Below, piece by piece: positions 1 to 10,419 of a DNA stretch of 64,000 nt; within the stretch, counting starts at the first letter, position 1, and every line of letters begins with the position of its first letter. The notes beneath the pieces are model-generated. The model did no database searches. It saw nothing but the letters and a program-made list of their open reading frames with translations, and was not told the origin of the DNA. This DNA comes from Adiantum capillus-veneris (taxonomy: Eukaryota; Streptophyta; Polypodiopsida; Polypodiales; Pteridaceae). The stretch is taken from contig CM043969.1 of the NCBI GenBank assembly GCA_014529385.2, positions 68,351,676-68,415,675 on the forward strand, written 5' to 3'. A program made the translations under genes and the position numbers.

Positions 1-1
1 C

Positions 2-1225
2 TCCCTGAACTAGATAAGAGGCGTTGTTGGCACAAGTGACTGAATTCCCATGAGGGACAGACTCGAGAGAGGTAAACAATTCACGATGTGAGGTAATGTG
101 CTTTGTAGCACCACTGTCGAAATACCACACATGTGAATCTGCAGCAACTGACAAGCATGCATCATGGACAGCAGGATTGTAAGTGCACTCTGCGCTAAAA
201 GCCCATTCTGCATCAACATCAGCATCACAATCTCCTTTCACAGAAGACTCAACAATGGCTGCATTTGTAGTGGAACCAGCATTTGCAGTGGAACCACCCT
301 CTTTCTTCTTAGCCTCTTTGGCCTTCAACTTAGGACACGACTTGATCAAGTGATCATTGGCTTTACAATAATGGCAACGCATCTTCTTTTTGCCCTTATC
401 ACCAGCATTGCCAGACGAAGTGCTGCCACCAGAAGCATTAGGAACAGAATTTTTGCCACTCGCAGCAGAACCATAAGAAGTGGCTGCATTACTGTTACCA
501 CCCTTTCTTTGAGAAGCAATAAAAGCCTGTTCAACTGCACGCTGCCTAGTCCTGTTTTTTCTAGAAAGTGACTCTTGCAACAGCAATGTGCATAATGCAT
601 CAAACTTGACAACTTCAGGATTTCCTTGGGTCATCAGTCTCCAAGTACTAGCAAAAGTCTGGTAGGAATCTGGTAAGGCATCAAGAACAGTCTGCACAAG
701 GGAACTGTCTGAAATGACTTCACCTGCAGAAATGAGTTGCTCATTGATATCCTTGACACTAGCAAGGAAAGTGTCCATATCATCTTCCTCATGCATAATC
801 TTCGACTCTAGCTCTTTACGCAGCAAAGCAATTTTAGCCTCATTGCGGCTTGCATAAAGACCTGCTAGAATATCCCAAGCCTGTTTTGCAGATTTTGCTG
901 AACGGATGTGAGGAATAATGGTGCGCTTCACAGACAACGCAATCAATGCATGAGCCTGCGCATCCTTAACATCCCAACGAGCTTGTTCTGCCGTAGGCAA
1001 AACAACTCTAACAGCTGCAATCCTTGCAGCAAGACCTGCAACATCCTCAACATCGCCTACATCTTCAGAACCAGGACGTACATCAATGCCCTGCACAATG
1101 TTCCAGACACCTTTTGACACAAGAACATGTTGCATCATATAAGCCCACATAGGGTAGTTGTCCCCATCCAACCTGTCCTCAGCAGCAAACATCTTGAACA
1201 CATCTGTGTTGTTGTTGTCAGCCAT
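2..1225 (-). CDS. gag-pol: copia gag-protease polyprotein, partial, intact in window
   Basis: Open for 408 codons from ATG at 1225-1223 to the window edge with no stop. The N-terminus reads MADNNNTDVFKMFAAEDRLD and is followed by DGDNYPMWAYMM, the usual start of plant copia GAG (UBN2-type capsid). The capsid continues with KQAWDILAGLYASRNEAKI and ends before a Gly/Ser/Asn-rich spacer. A CCHC zinc knuckle CHYCKANDHLIKSCP (CX2CX4HX4C, about residues 285-300) is followed by the protease active site WYFDSGATKHIT near residue 370. The start is chosen because it is the first ATG after the leader and opens on a typical GAG N-terminus. The product would be a cytoplasmic Gag-Pol that packages the RNA and cleaves itself. 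Integrase and RT should follow to the left of position 1. Confidence 0.92.
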   Translation of the reverse strand, partial: MADNNNTDVFKMFAAEDRLDGDNYPMWAYMMQHVLVSKGVWNIVQGIDVRPGSEDVGDVEDVAGLAARIAAVRVVLPTAEQARWDVKDAQAHALIALSVKRTIIPHIRSAKSAKQAWDILAGLYASRNEAKIALLRKELESKIMHEEDDMDTFLASVKDINEQLISAGEVISDSSLVQTVLDALPDSYQTFASTWRLMTQGNPEVVKFDALCTLLLQESLSRKNRTRQRAVEQAFIASQRKGGNSNAATSYGSAASGKNSVPNASGGSTSSGNAGDKGKKKMRCHYCKANDHLIKSCPKLKAKEAKKKEGGSTANAGSTTNAAIVESSVKGDCDADVDAEWAFSAECTYNPAVHDACLSVAADSHVWYFDSGATKHITSHRELFTSLESVPHGNSVTCANNASYLVQG

Positions 1226-1570
1226 GGTAAATGCTGCACCTGATGTGAAAACTGCCCGAAAATAGGAGAAATGGAGTGGGAACAACTTGTGCATAGCACA
1301 AACCGTAGAAGACTATAAGGCACCTGTTATGCAAAAAACGACACTGACAGAAAATCTGCACAAAATGACGAAATAGCCTGTGCAGTACTGCCCGTAGTGG
1401 AAACGGAGGCCGAAATGAGCCCAAATCAAAATTCTGAGCAGACCCAGCTCTTCGAGCTTACCCAAAATATTTGTCAACCTGCGAACGCTCGCCAAAGCTC
1501 ACTGAAATCGGAGAAAGTGAGCAGGCGTGTGCTGGAGCAGCTGGCGACTAAGCCCGGGAGGACGTGACCT

Positions 1571-1582
1571 GCTCTGATACCA
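1571..1582 (-). other. primer binding site of copia A
   Basis: The minus strand reads TGGTATCAGAGC two bases inside the LTR end. This is complementary to the 3' end of plant initiator Met tRNA, the usual primer of copia reverse transcription. Confidence 0.9.
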
Positions 1583-1584
1583 AT

Positions 1585-1811
1585 TGTTGGAATTAGGGTT
1601 GCAGAGAAACACACACAGCTTGGAGAAGACGAAGGAAGCTCAAGGCACACAATAGAGAGTGTGTTAGTTAGTGTGCAATGGAAAGATAGTTAGCCCTAGA
1701 GTGATGGGCGTATATACAATGCACGGGGGAAAAAACCTCCTAAAGAGGGAAAAAATGCCCCGGCGGTCCTAGTGTGTTCACACACATCACTACCACATGT
1801 ATATGGTAACA
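1585..1811 (-). repeat. 5' LTR of copia A (227 bp)
   Basis: On the plus strand the LTR runs from TGTTGGAATT to GGTAACA, giving TG...CA ends on the element strand. The inner edge is fixed by the primer site two bases away. A TATA-like stretch (TATATA, near 1711-1717) is the likely promoter for minus-strand transcription. The outer edge is inferred from the TGTTAC... terminus alone because the partner LTR is not in the window. Confidence 0.75.
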
Positions 1812-3376
1812 ATTTTGACAAATTGTAGAGTTTTACGAATTCTCATGTCATTCGTTCTGTAAGTATAATGGTCTTGGGATGCTTTCTTAATATGTTTTTG
1901 CTCCATTCTTTGAATAAGGTTTCCACAAGTAATGTTTTTGACACAAAGGATGCATTTTCACTCTCTTCTAATTCATCTACCTCTTGCTCAAAGAGGATGG
2001 ATGATTCTCACTTAAAGAAGCAGCTAGTCGGGTTGTTTATGGGATTTAATGTGGCGCATGAAAACCGTGTGTAATAGATAGGGAAACCATGGGTGCAAAT
2101 GCAGGATTTTTGTTCAAAGTGGGATTGCAGACTCAAAAGATGCAATGTTGATGATGTCCATGGTTGAGGTTGTGCTTTCTTCCACGTAAAATATTGAGAC
2201 CATGTTCCCCTGCAGGTTTGCAACAAAAAAACTCTAGATTAAAGGTTGTCTCTGCATAGTCAATCAACCCCTTATCAAGCCCCATTGAATTCGGTGCAAG
2301 AGGAGGGTGTCGTCCAAGACATACCTATAAAAATGTGTCCATCCTCACCATGTCTAGGCATGCAAGAAATCATAGTAAAGTGTCAAAAAGGCACTACGGT
2401 AGTCATTAAACAACTACGTCACATTCACATCAAAATCCCCGTCAAGATCTTAGATGAGAATTGTAATCATTGTAATTTATTTAGCAATCACATCTAGACT
2501 GCATTGATCTATACCCATATGTCTTGATCTACTAAATCTCGTTGCTTTCACAATCATATCACCCATCATGTGAAAGAGATAAAGTGCTACAATTATTTCA
2601 TCTTTTCAACATGTACTCAAACAATACATTATGAGAGAGCACATGTAACAAGTTCATCTTTGAAATTTCATTTCAATGTACATCTTTTCATAAAGTCATG
2701 CAACAAAATACCTCCAACTTGTCATTATTCCTAAATTCTCACGCAAAAAATTATGACTTTATTCCATTCTAGGTAATTTGTGACAAAGCAGTGGAGTGGC
2801 TCTTCTCTTGTGCAACACGTCCCACCTGCCTATTCATTACGTACTTTTAGAATAGTCGATGCTAAACTAAAAGTCTCAAGGTATAGCTCTAGTACTAAAC
2901 GAGAATATTCTAAGTCCTCCTCCTCCATCCACTTTGCATCAAGAGTCAGCGGAAAATTTTTGAACTTGATCAAATATCGACCGACCAGCCTGCCCGTCAC
3001 TTGTGCGCTATGAATTGTCCTAGAGCAAGAATCTCTTTTGTAAGGTAAAGCTCTAGTATTTAAGGAAAAATTTTTAACTCCTCAAGGTGGGGGGCTTGAG
3101 ATTGAGCTCAAGCTCATGTCAGGAACAACCCCTTTCATGGTTCGATAGCTTGAGCTCAAGCTATCGAACCATGAAAGGGATTGTTCCTGACATGAGAAAA
3201 GACATACAATTTTCTTGGTGTATTGATACGGTTAATGACAGTTGGATTGCATTTTATGTTAAAGATGGTGATTATATACATATATCAATCCTTCACTAAA
3301 GCTTTTCTTACTCTAGGGAAACATATACTGATCCAAGAAAATAATAAAAAGCTTCACCAGCTTTAAGTCTCTTTTT
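1812..3376. other. unassigned DNA, no gene recognised
   Basis: AT-rich sequence between copia A and an unrecognised reading frame. Only short open stretches occur (for example 1868-2074 and 2780-3013, plus strand). None shows a familiar domain or a long open frame. The one clear structure is the palindrome at 3113-3196, listed separately. Confidence 0.6.
3113..3196. repeat. 84-bp loopless inverted repeat (two 42-bp arms)
   Basis: The left arm 3113-3154 (starting CTCATGTCAGGAACAA) is matched by its reverse complement at 3155-3196 with one mismatch (a G:T-type pair in RNA). The arms abut at TTGAG/CTCAA without a loop. Pairing does not extend beyond either end. If transcribed from either side it would fold into a near-perfect 42-bp hairpin. 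It is not part of a recognised transposon and has no obvious flanking duplication. Confidence 0.9.
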
Positions 3377-3742
3377 TTATATGGTCCAATAGTGTGGATT
3401 GCACTTATGTTCCATAGCTTCCATTAGATAAATCCTCCCTAGGGTTCGTGGAAACTCAACCAACATCATTTTTGAAAAAATTTTCACTTGTTTGGTTTTC
3501 ATTATCTTTGACAAAAGCTTTGTTAATGTGTTTGGCTTTGTCGCTGTGCTAAAAACAAACAAAATACTATTCTTTTCCTTTGAGTTTTGCAATGCTTGCT
3601 CCTCATAAGGTTGTTTAATCATTGAGCTAGTAAGGACTATGTAGTAGGGAGCATCCACAGGAAGAGAAGCCATCCCATTGGAATTTGAGACAATGCTATC
3701 TTCAATCACTATCATCAACTTTGTAGAGAGAGATTCATCCAC
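3377..3742 (-). CDS. unrecognised reading frame, 121 aa
   Basis: An open frame from near 3742 to a stop at 3377. The product begins MDESLSTKLMIVIEDSIVSN and contains FVFSTATKPNTLTKLLSKIM. The same frame stays open upstream through EEFYVVDES up to the edge of element D at 3757. Its mixed composition looks protein-like, but I recognise no domain, and I see no signal peptide or membrane segment. It may be the 3' part of a host or older transposon gene cut by the insertion of D. Joining the far side of D (from 38819) shows a TAG in this frame soon upstream, so any gene must start close by or be spliced. It could also be a chance frame. Confidence 0.3.
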   Translation of the reverse strand: MDESLSTKLMIVIEDSIVSNSNGMASLPVDAPYYIVLTSSMIKQPYEEQALQNSKEKNSILFVFSTATKPNTLTKLLSKIMKTKQVKIFSKMMLVEFPRTLGRIYLMEAMEHKCNPHYWTI

Positions 3743-3757
3743 AACATAAAACTCCTC

Positions 3758-4201
3758 TAAAATGAGTTGGTATCTTCAGATAGCTATTCCACGTTGTGTT
3801 AAGAGTTAGTTGTCAATTTAGATATGCATACTTCAGACAAGATATCAGACAAAGACAGTGACAATGAATTGCAATGGGAAATATTAAATGAAATGGAAAT
3901 GACACATAGGCTGAAACTGGAATTGTTATATTCAGATCAGATCAGTACAACTAGAACAAAGTATTATGTGAGCCAAAGGGCTCTAAGCTTATCAACAAGT
4001 GAATACAAGAGCACAGTAATCTCTAAGACACTAGACTCAAGAGTACAAGAGAGTGACATTCTCCAACTCCTGCCCAAAGTATTCCCCGTAAAATGAAGTA
4101 ATGGCCCCTAGTTATATGTGTCGGACTGGGTCTCAGACTAACTCTCCACTGTGTAGCCGTTCATCCTAGATCCTATCTAGGGACTGTACCCACTGTCTAC
4201 A
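3758..4201 (-). repeat. 3' LTR of element D (444 bp)
   Basis: On the plus strand it starts TAAAATGAGTTGG and ends CACTGTCTACA. The start aligns with the right LTR of D at 38630 (TAGAATGAGCTGG, then shared CTTCAGA and CTATTCC). It also aligns loosely with the LTRs of B (TGGAATTGGAGCT). The canonical TG terminus has become TA in both D copies. The element-side neighbour is a purine-rich tract (4202-4222 on the minus strand), as expected before a 3' LTR. Confidence 0.75.
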
Positions 4202-4246
4202 TTTCCTTCCCTCCCTTTCTTTGAATTTTGAAATACTTTCAAAGTT

Positions 4247-5217
4247 TTAGAGTTGGTGTTGCTGGAAAAATTTTAGGTATGTTGGAGAAAACGGGTTGGA
4301 AGCCACCGACTTTTCTTTCAAAAAATTCAGGCATGTTGCTAGGGAGGGACAAAAATCCACCCAATTTTCTTCCAATGCTCTATTGGAATGGCCTACTTGT
4401 TGGCTAGTATCCACCTTCTTGCCAGCTGAGGCAATGTTTGTAGCTCTTTGTGCTTGTAAACTGTTTGGCCCATTGTATGTCATCGTCTCTTTTAATTTGG
4501 TACCTTCTTCCTTGTCGGCTTCTAAATAACCTTAGGTGGACCTTGAATTGGTGAGTATTACCGTAAACATTGGTAGCTGCATTGTGCTTTTGAATAAGCC
4601 AATAAATGGCCTCCTGCTTGAGTTGTTCCTTTCTTTCAGTCATCACTTCTACTTTATAGGGTGCCAATGCATTCCAGGTTTTGGCGTCTGTATCATACAG
4701 AGGTCGGTTTCCTCTAGTTAGCCTAGCTATGGCTAGCTTATGACACACAAAAGCAGAGTGAATCCATCCTTCAGGAAGAGGTTGATTGGCTTTAGGTTCT
4801 TGCTTCAAATTGAACTTAAATATTTTCTTGAATTGGGGTTCAGATGCATCTTTACTAGCCAACTCTTTCTCCGGAATATTTGAAGCTTCATTTGACAATG
4901 GCAATGATTCATTAGTTCTTGTCAGTTGTCAAAGATGATTCCATCACCGCTGATACATTTTGCTTTTAAAAAGCTGAAGGTCAACTTTCAAATAATCCAC
5001 AGTGAGCTTCCGCTCAACTTCATTCGATATTTTTGTCTAGGCAACCTACTCATCTTTGCCTTAAGGTTATGCACAATCTTGATATACCTTTGTTGATCAG
5101 CAGGCTCATTGTACTTGGAGTTGAGAGCATGAAAGAAACAAGAAATTTTATCCTCTTTAACTGGGAGTGCATATAATAAGATGGATGAATAAAGAACAAA
5201 CTCAATTCAATTCATAA
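4247..5217 (-). pseudogene. ORF3 of element D, C-terminal half
   Basis: The best-preserved stretch is 4404-4904. It contains NQPLPEGWIHSAFVCHKLA, then LTRGNRPLYDTDAKTWNALA and ERKEQLKQEAIYWLIQKHNA. All three blocks align with element B's ORF3 (NQPLPKGWIHTASHCHKLS, ITKGKRTLYDPDTKTYHSLT, ERRDQLE-EAIYRVIQKENA), showing that this is a protein-coding module shared by two elements. Frame breaks occur between the blocks. The N-terminal half continues at 35184 on the far side of element C. The biochemical role is unknown. I see no membrane segment, so an envelope function is not supported. Confidence 0.7.
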
Positions 5218-5222
5218 TAAAC

Positions 5223-6150
5223 TGTTGGCGGATACGCGGCGACGGACGTCAGCATAGCGAGAACTCACCTAACAAGATTTTTCAGCTAAAGACGAAGCTC
5301 GACCTGCACGCACATGGAAGCAAGCATAGGGTGTCAACCTACACTCGACTGACTCTCGACTACTTCCTACAGAGATCTCTACCCAATGTCTAAGCTACAG
5401 CCTTCAGGAGTACATAAGAGGAGATTTCCTACAACGCTTTCAAGAGCCAAATACCCATCAAACATTCTCGAAATGCTACGGAACTTGAAGGAAACCCTAT
5501 TAACACCAATAGGTCGCTCTCCCTAAGGTCCCTGAACCAAAACCCCAACCCTAAACACTAGGTGAAAAATCACGTAGGATGTCTGGTCGAAATTTGCAGG
5601 TCGTCGTTTTCAAAAACTAAAGTGCCTAATGTGTAGCTCTACTCAATGCGAACGCGTGGATATGCTGAAATGAGAAAACAAACAACGTATGCTCATCGAC
5701 TCACCACATATAGCTCGTGGGTCAAGCTCGCAAAGCCAGATTGTACACACACAATGTAGGTGTTGCGCGTAGCTCTCTTCGAGGGCAACACGTTTCACTT
5801 CTCCGCACTCGATTCCGACCACCGGTGTGCGCGTAGTGTCAAGATAAAACTCTCACTCTCTCTCGTACACAGAGTATGCTCACTCACACAGACAAAAACT
5901 TATAAAAATGACAAAGGTTTTTTGCTTTAAGGTCAAAAGTGGTATAAATACCTTACAATCTCAAACCCTAATGTTCCAATTTAACCATTCACTTAGTCTA
6001 AATGTCAAAAATGGGATACAATCTGGAAGCTTCTACAAGCCCCACTATTTACAAAGGTGAAATGATGGTTTTTCTCAATTAAGGAACAATTACAAAAAAT
6101 AATATCCTGCCGGGCAATCATCCTCCGTTGGGTGTGTCCAGCCGCTAACA
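5223..6150 (-). repeat. 3' LTR of element C (928 bp)
   Basis: On the plus strand it runs from TGTTGGCGGATACG to GCCGCTAACA. The right copy is at 34255-35178. It contains a palindromic TATA-like GGTATAAATACC near 5940 and one half-site CGTAGGATGTCT (5573-5584) of the palindrome arrayed elsewhere in C. It truncates the reading frame of D's ORF3 on its left. Confidence 0.9.
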
Positions 6151-6163
6151 CTCCCCCCCTCTT
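6151..6163 (-). other. polypurine tract of element C
   Basis: The minus strand reads AAGAGGGGGGGAG directly before the 3' LTR start TGTTAGCGGC, the expected plus-strand DNA primer position of an LTR retrotransposon. Confidence 0.85.
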
Positions 6164-6482
6164 AGTTCATGTCGTCCCCGACATGGCAGTAGAGCTGCTT
6201 CTTTAGTGAAGGCTTTCGCGCATCTTCAGAAGAGACTCATACCGTGCATGTTGGGCCAGTAATGTCGGGCCGAATAATTCTGTATTGATGGTGTAGAAAC
6301 CGGTGTAGAAGGCTTCTTCAAAGGCTTGGAGGTGATACGAGGGAAAAAACATGATTCTCTGATAAAGGGTATGTATCACCTCATGAGAAGGATGAGCAGA
6401 CAGATCATATGCACATCTATATGTGTCTTGGAAGAAGAAGATGTTGTCTGTTGCCTGTCTAGGTTTAAAGGTTTACAGATTT

Positions 6483-7079
6483 TTATGAGCATGATGCAAG
6501 AGAGGTTAGGCGAGCCAGTGAACAATTGAATGGAGCCCGTAGGGTTTTCACCATGTATTGCACACTCATTCTCTCACCTGACTTCAAGCCTGGCAGCTTT
6601 GGGTAGTTGAGCCATGTGGGTTGGCTCTTCTGCAAGGGCTTCCAGGTCCGCATCCTTGGTAGAGGGCAAAAGCTAAGGTTGTCTCTTACTCTTTTAGGCG
6701 CCTCTACCAGATGAACTAAATACTGCGGGTATTTGGTTAGCCATGCCTTTCTCCACTTTGGCTGAGAGTCCACAATCAACTTAACTCCTTCTGGTTTGGA
6801 GATATCTGCTTTGTATAGTGGCACTATCGGCTCCTCTTAATCCGTTTGTTTATTGTAGAAGCTTCATACTTTAGAAGAGTATATGGTAGGGAAGGTTGTA
6901 GCCATTCATACCGAATGATATTGGAATCTAACTTCTGAATGGTCATAGACTTAAATACTCTCTGCTCCCACTCCATTGCTTCTTTGGCCGTGTCTTTTAT
7001 TGCCGCTTCTATTGCCTTCTGTAGATTTTCTTCTTGTTGTTGTGTCAAATCCTAGGGTTCTTGTGATGGTCCCACAAGG
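6483..7079 (-). pseudogene. downstream ORF of element C, C-terminal part
   Basis: Two adjoining frames. 7048-6824 contains TQQQEENLQKAIEAAIKDTA and WLQPSLPYTLLKYEASTINK. 6824-6483 contains PLYKADISKPEGVKLIVDSQ and PKWRKAWLTKYPQYLVHLVE. The first block looks like an amphipathic helix or coiled coil rich in Glu, Gln and Ala. I recognise no family. By position this is the far end of the ORF that starts at 20432, interrupted by insertion of element B at 7085. A UAG lies just inside the junction (DILVGPSQEP, stop, DL). It differs from the ORF3 of B and D. Confidence 0.5.
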
Positions 7080-7084
7080 ATGTC

Positions 7085-7560
7085 TGGAATTGGAGCTAAT
7101 CTCTTGAGACAACTAATTCCAGTGTTAGAAGATTTCAGCTACTAGTATGAGAAGATTTCAGACAGTAGACTGGACAGAAATCAGAAACTAGACTGGAATT
7201 TGGATACTAGAATAAGAATCAGACTTATGTACTAGAAATAAGGTTCAGATTCAGATTCAAAAGACTGGACGAGAAGTAAGTGTAACTGGAATATATGCCA
7301 TGATTGGGATTACAAATCAGGATTACAGCGAATATGATTTACAAACAGAGTACAGCCGACAATACTGCCACTGATTCTCAAGTACAAGTGTAGCCAAAGT
7401 GCTAACCCAAATGATAAAAATGTCCAACCCGATTACAATGTAATGGGCCCTATTTATACACTTCGGTTTTACTGTAGTAATTACCATAGTAACTACTAAG
7501 TAATTCGTTGCCCATCTCCTAAGAGGACGTTCCCGCATAGTGAATTATCCAGCGTCTACA
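7085..7560 (-). repeat. 3' LTR of element B (476 bp)
   Basis: On the plus strand it runs from TGGAATTGGAGC to CAGCGTCTACA, with TG...CA ends. The right copy is at 15762-16234. It contains GGGCCCTATTTATACACTTC (near 7446), where TATTTATA is the probable TATA region read from the minus strand. Confidence 0.9.
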
Positions 7561-7577
7561 TCCTTCCCTTCTTTCTT
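7561..7577 (-). other. polypurine tract of element B
   Basis: The minus strand reads AAGAAAGAAGGGAAGGA immediately before the LTR start TGTAGACG. Confidence 0.85.
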
Positions 7578-7781
7578 GAATTTTGGCAAGATTCCAAAAA
7601 TTCTGAAAAATTCTCCTGTTTGATTCATATGTGAGACTGAAAAATCCACCGTCTGGTTTTGATGTTGGGAATCGGGCTTGACCACTGACAGAGTGGCCAG
7701 ACAAAGATTGCAAGAGACAGCTAAAAAGGCCAAGGTAGAGCTCTCACCAGGCCAAGGTAGAGCTCTCATCAGGCCAAGGTA

Positions 7782-8052
7782 CAGCTCTCATCTCCACGTG
7801 CCCGCTAAAGAAGAAAAGTCGCCACTGAATTCTAAGATGGAACTACCCAGTATCCTTCCATTGGACCGTCTTCCATTTGCCCTTTGACCTAGAGGGTGCC
7901 TAAGAAGTCCCAATACCAGCTCTCATCTCCACGTGCCCGCTAAAGAAGAAAAGTTTCCACTGAATTCTCAGATGGAACTACCCAGTATCCTTCCATTGGA
8001 CCGTCTTCCGTTTGCCCTTTGACCTGGAGGGTGCCTACGAAGTCCCAATACC
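7782..8052. repeat. tandem duplication, period about 135 bp, in the 3' part of element B
   Basis: The block beginning CAGCTCTCATCTCCACGTGC at about 7782 is repeated from about 7917 with only a few changes, each copy ending near GTCCCAATACCAG. The period is about 135 bp. It overlaps the 3' end of ORF3, so one copy may once have been coding. The neighbouring stretch 7728-7782 has shorter repeats of CTCTCA-CAGGCCAAGGTA. Confidence 0.85.
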
Positions 8053-10419
8053 AGCATTCTCCTTCTGAATCACTCGGTAAATGGCCTCCTACTCAAGCTG
8101 ATCCCGCCTTTCGGTGGTCATCTCTACTTCATAAGGCGTGAGGGAATGATAGGTTTTGGTGTCAGGATCATAAAGTGTACGCTTGCCCTTGGTAATCCTG
8201 GTTCTGGACAGTTTATGACAATGTGAAGCCGTATGGATCCATCCTTTTGGAAGAGGCTGATTAGTTTTGACTCGAGCTTCGAAAAGAATCTTAGCCATCT
8301 CCCTATATTGTGGTGCCAGACCCGCCTTTGCTGCAATATCCTTTTCAGGCAATTTAGAAGTTTCGACAGTAAGTTGCACCAGTTGATTAGTAATCCTGGT
8401 CAGGCCTCTGATTTGAATCTTCCACTGGCCCATACACATCCGGATCCTATGCATCTCCTCTTTCAGTGCCTAAATATCATTGATTTGGAGAGCATCATTG
8501 AATAGCGTTTGCCAAGTCTTCCATTCCACAGTTGATCGCTCATACTAATCCTGAAGCTCGTCAGTAACCTTGAAGTATGTAAGGTGATCAACTGGTTTTG
8601 GGTGTTGAGGATACAGTGCTGGAAAGAATCTTGGCAGCTCTGTCTCTCTTGCTGGAAAGGCATACAAGAGAACTGGAGAATCAGGCACAAATTCTAAAAA
8701 ATTGAGAACAACCTGGTTCTCTTGCTGCATCATCTTTCTGGTGATCCTCACTAGCTGGAACAATTTTCGGAGAGCAGTTGCCTATGCTCCGACTGACATT
8801 CTAGTCTGAGGTCCTTTGCTAGTGGCTGTTTCGTCCTCAATAATGGCTCTGACTCTCTAATCCAAAACTCCTCTAGCATTTTTCATTTGCACCAAAACTT
8901 CCTTTAGCTGTTCCCTAACATCCTTCATACATCTGTAAGTTGGTTTGTTTCCCAGCAGAAGTCCTAATTCCAGGGCAAGAGAGCGACAATCTGCAGTAGA
9001 CTACCTTTGCAAGTGTGGGTTTGTCCCTCTTTCTTCAGCAGCAGTGAGTATCCATTCAGGAACTCCTTCCAGCAGTTGGACTGTACTGGGATGCGCAGGT
9101 AAACGGCAAGCTTCTTTATCATGGAAAGTTGCTGATTTCCAATGATCCACCATTTCCCTGGCTCCAACATACAACCTTTGAAACCATTCCAAATCAATCA
9201 GGAGATCATCATCCTCTAGATATTGTCTGGTTATGGAGGCCTATTGATGCCTGTTCAGGGTAATAAGCTGCAAGGAATGTTGATGATCAGCTGATCCCTC
9301 ATCTTGCACCTTCATTTTCCCTTTAACATCGCTATTGAGCTGGGACTGATCAGCTGGCTGATTCCCAGTGTGACTGGGCTGCTGTTCTTCAGTCTGCTGA
9401 TTACTCGACTGGTGCCCTTCATTCTATCCTTCTTGTTGACCCTCATTTTGGTCTGGCTGGTTGATTGGCCTCCTTTAGTTGGCCTTGTACCACCAGTACC
9501 AGATCCTGGAGGTGGAGATGGTGGTAGGGAATCATCATCATCATTTGTCTGCCCTTCTTCTTGGCATCCTCCTCCTTATCAGCCTCATCATCCTTGTCTT
9601 CATCTTCCTTGTCTTCTTCTGCTTCATCCGGAGAAGTCTGCTGCTCAATATAATCCAATATGGCTTGATTCATCAGAGCAGTATTATACTCAACCACTTT
9701 GTCCTGCAAATCACTCTACATACTTTCCATCAAGGACTTCAAATTCTCTAAATCAAAAATAGCATTGCCTACTGGATTTAGAATTTCAGCCAAGCTGTTA
9801 TTCTCTGTTTGGCTCACTACAGCTTTCTCAGTATTCATTGTCTTGACTTGTCTTTCTATCTGCCTCAAAAACGCACTGCTCTTTGTCAGTGTAGTCTTTG
9901 GCTTCTTTGAACTACCAACGTGCTCTTCAGTTGCTTTCCTTTTTAGGTCTTTTGAAGTAGTCTGACTGTCTGTTGCTTCATCGTCTGAGGACAGGTCAAT
10001 GTTCTTGGGCTCAGAAACCGGCTTCTCACTCCAAGCCTTTTTTACCTGCTCATGAGCATCTGCAGCAATGGCCCAATACAGAAATTGCCAAACATACCAA
10101 GCTTTAAAAACATTTTGGGATTTTAGCTTGGTAGTTGCTGGAGCACATTGTGTGACAAGATTTGACAAAGGTTAATAGGAACCTTTAGATCCAATATCTT
10201 GGCCAATAGCATAGCAAAAAGTTTCTCGGATACATACGTTGGGTTGTTCTTAAGGCTTACTGCTTCAGCTACAAATCTGTAAGCAGTGGAAGCTTCCAGT
10301 CCTGCTACTGGAACACCTTGACCACTTGCCTTGCGCTTACGTTTAGCTGCTTCATTCTCCTTCAGGGCTATACTTATCTGCTGTGGAGTTGCCACAGATG
10401 GTTTGGGCTCGTTGGGCAT
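8053..10419 (-). pseudogene. ORF3 of element B (uncharacterised third ORF)
   Basis: Starts at ATG 10419 (MPNEPKPSVATPQQISIALK), fused in frame behind the truncated integrase. Segments in order: an N-terminal domain with STAYRFVAEAVSLKNNPTYV and KAWYVWQFLYWAIAADAHEQ; a basic/acidic linker (KRKATEEHVGSSKKPKTTLT); a strongly acidic run of Glu/Asp/Lys at 9443-9709; then blocks LEWFQRLYVGAREMV, LPAHPSTVQLLEGVPEW, LLGNKPTYRCMK and NQPLPKGWIHTASHCHKLS. The last four align with element D's ORF3. Frame breaks occur at about 10125, 9715, 9440 and 8545. A nuclear or nucleic-acid-binding role could be guessed from the charge pattern, but no known domain is visible. It lacks hydrophobic segments typical of envelope proteins. 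Confidence 0.65.

Larger units (their letters stand above)
1..1811 (-). mobile_element. Ty1/copia element A, 5' half only
   Basis: On the minus strand the order is LTR (1811-1585), primer binding site (1582-1571), a leader of about 345 bp, then gag and the start of protease, which runs off the left edge of the window. This order (LTR, initiator-Met-type primer site, GAG, DSGA protease) is that of a copia element. Integrase, reverse transcriptase and the 3' LTR lie outside the window, so neither the target-site duplication nor the LTR-LTR divergence can be read. The coding part in view has no stop or frameshift, which suggests a recent insertion. Confidence 0.9.

Noticed and set aside
1571..1582. 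tRNA gene fragment
   Set aside because: It is the primer site; no cloverleaf can be formed around it. The same holds for 17012 and 53645.
9304..9762. 152-codon hydrophobic plus-strand frame (possible membrane protein)
   Set aside because: It is the antisense of the acidic and linker part of B's ORF3. The Leu/Phe richness comes from reading Glu/Asp/Lys codons backwards.
8053..10419. ORF3 of B as an envelope-like gene
   Set aside because: The position fits, but I see no signal peptide, membrane segment or Cys-rich ectodomain. The protein is charged and soluble-looking.
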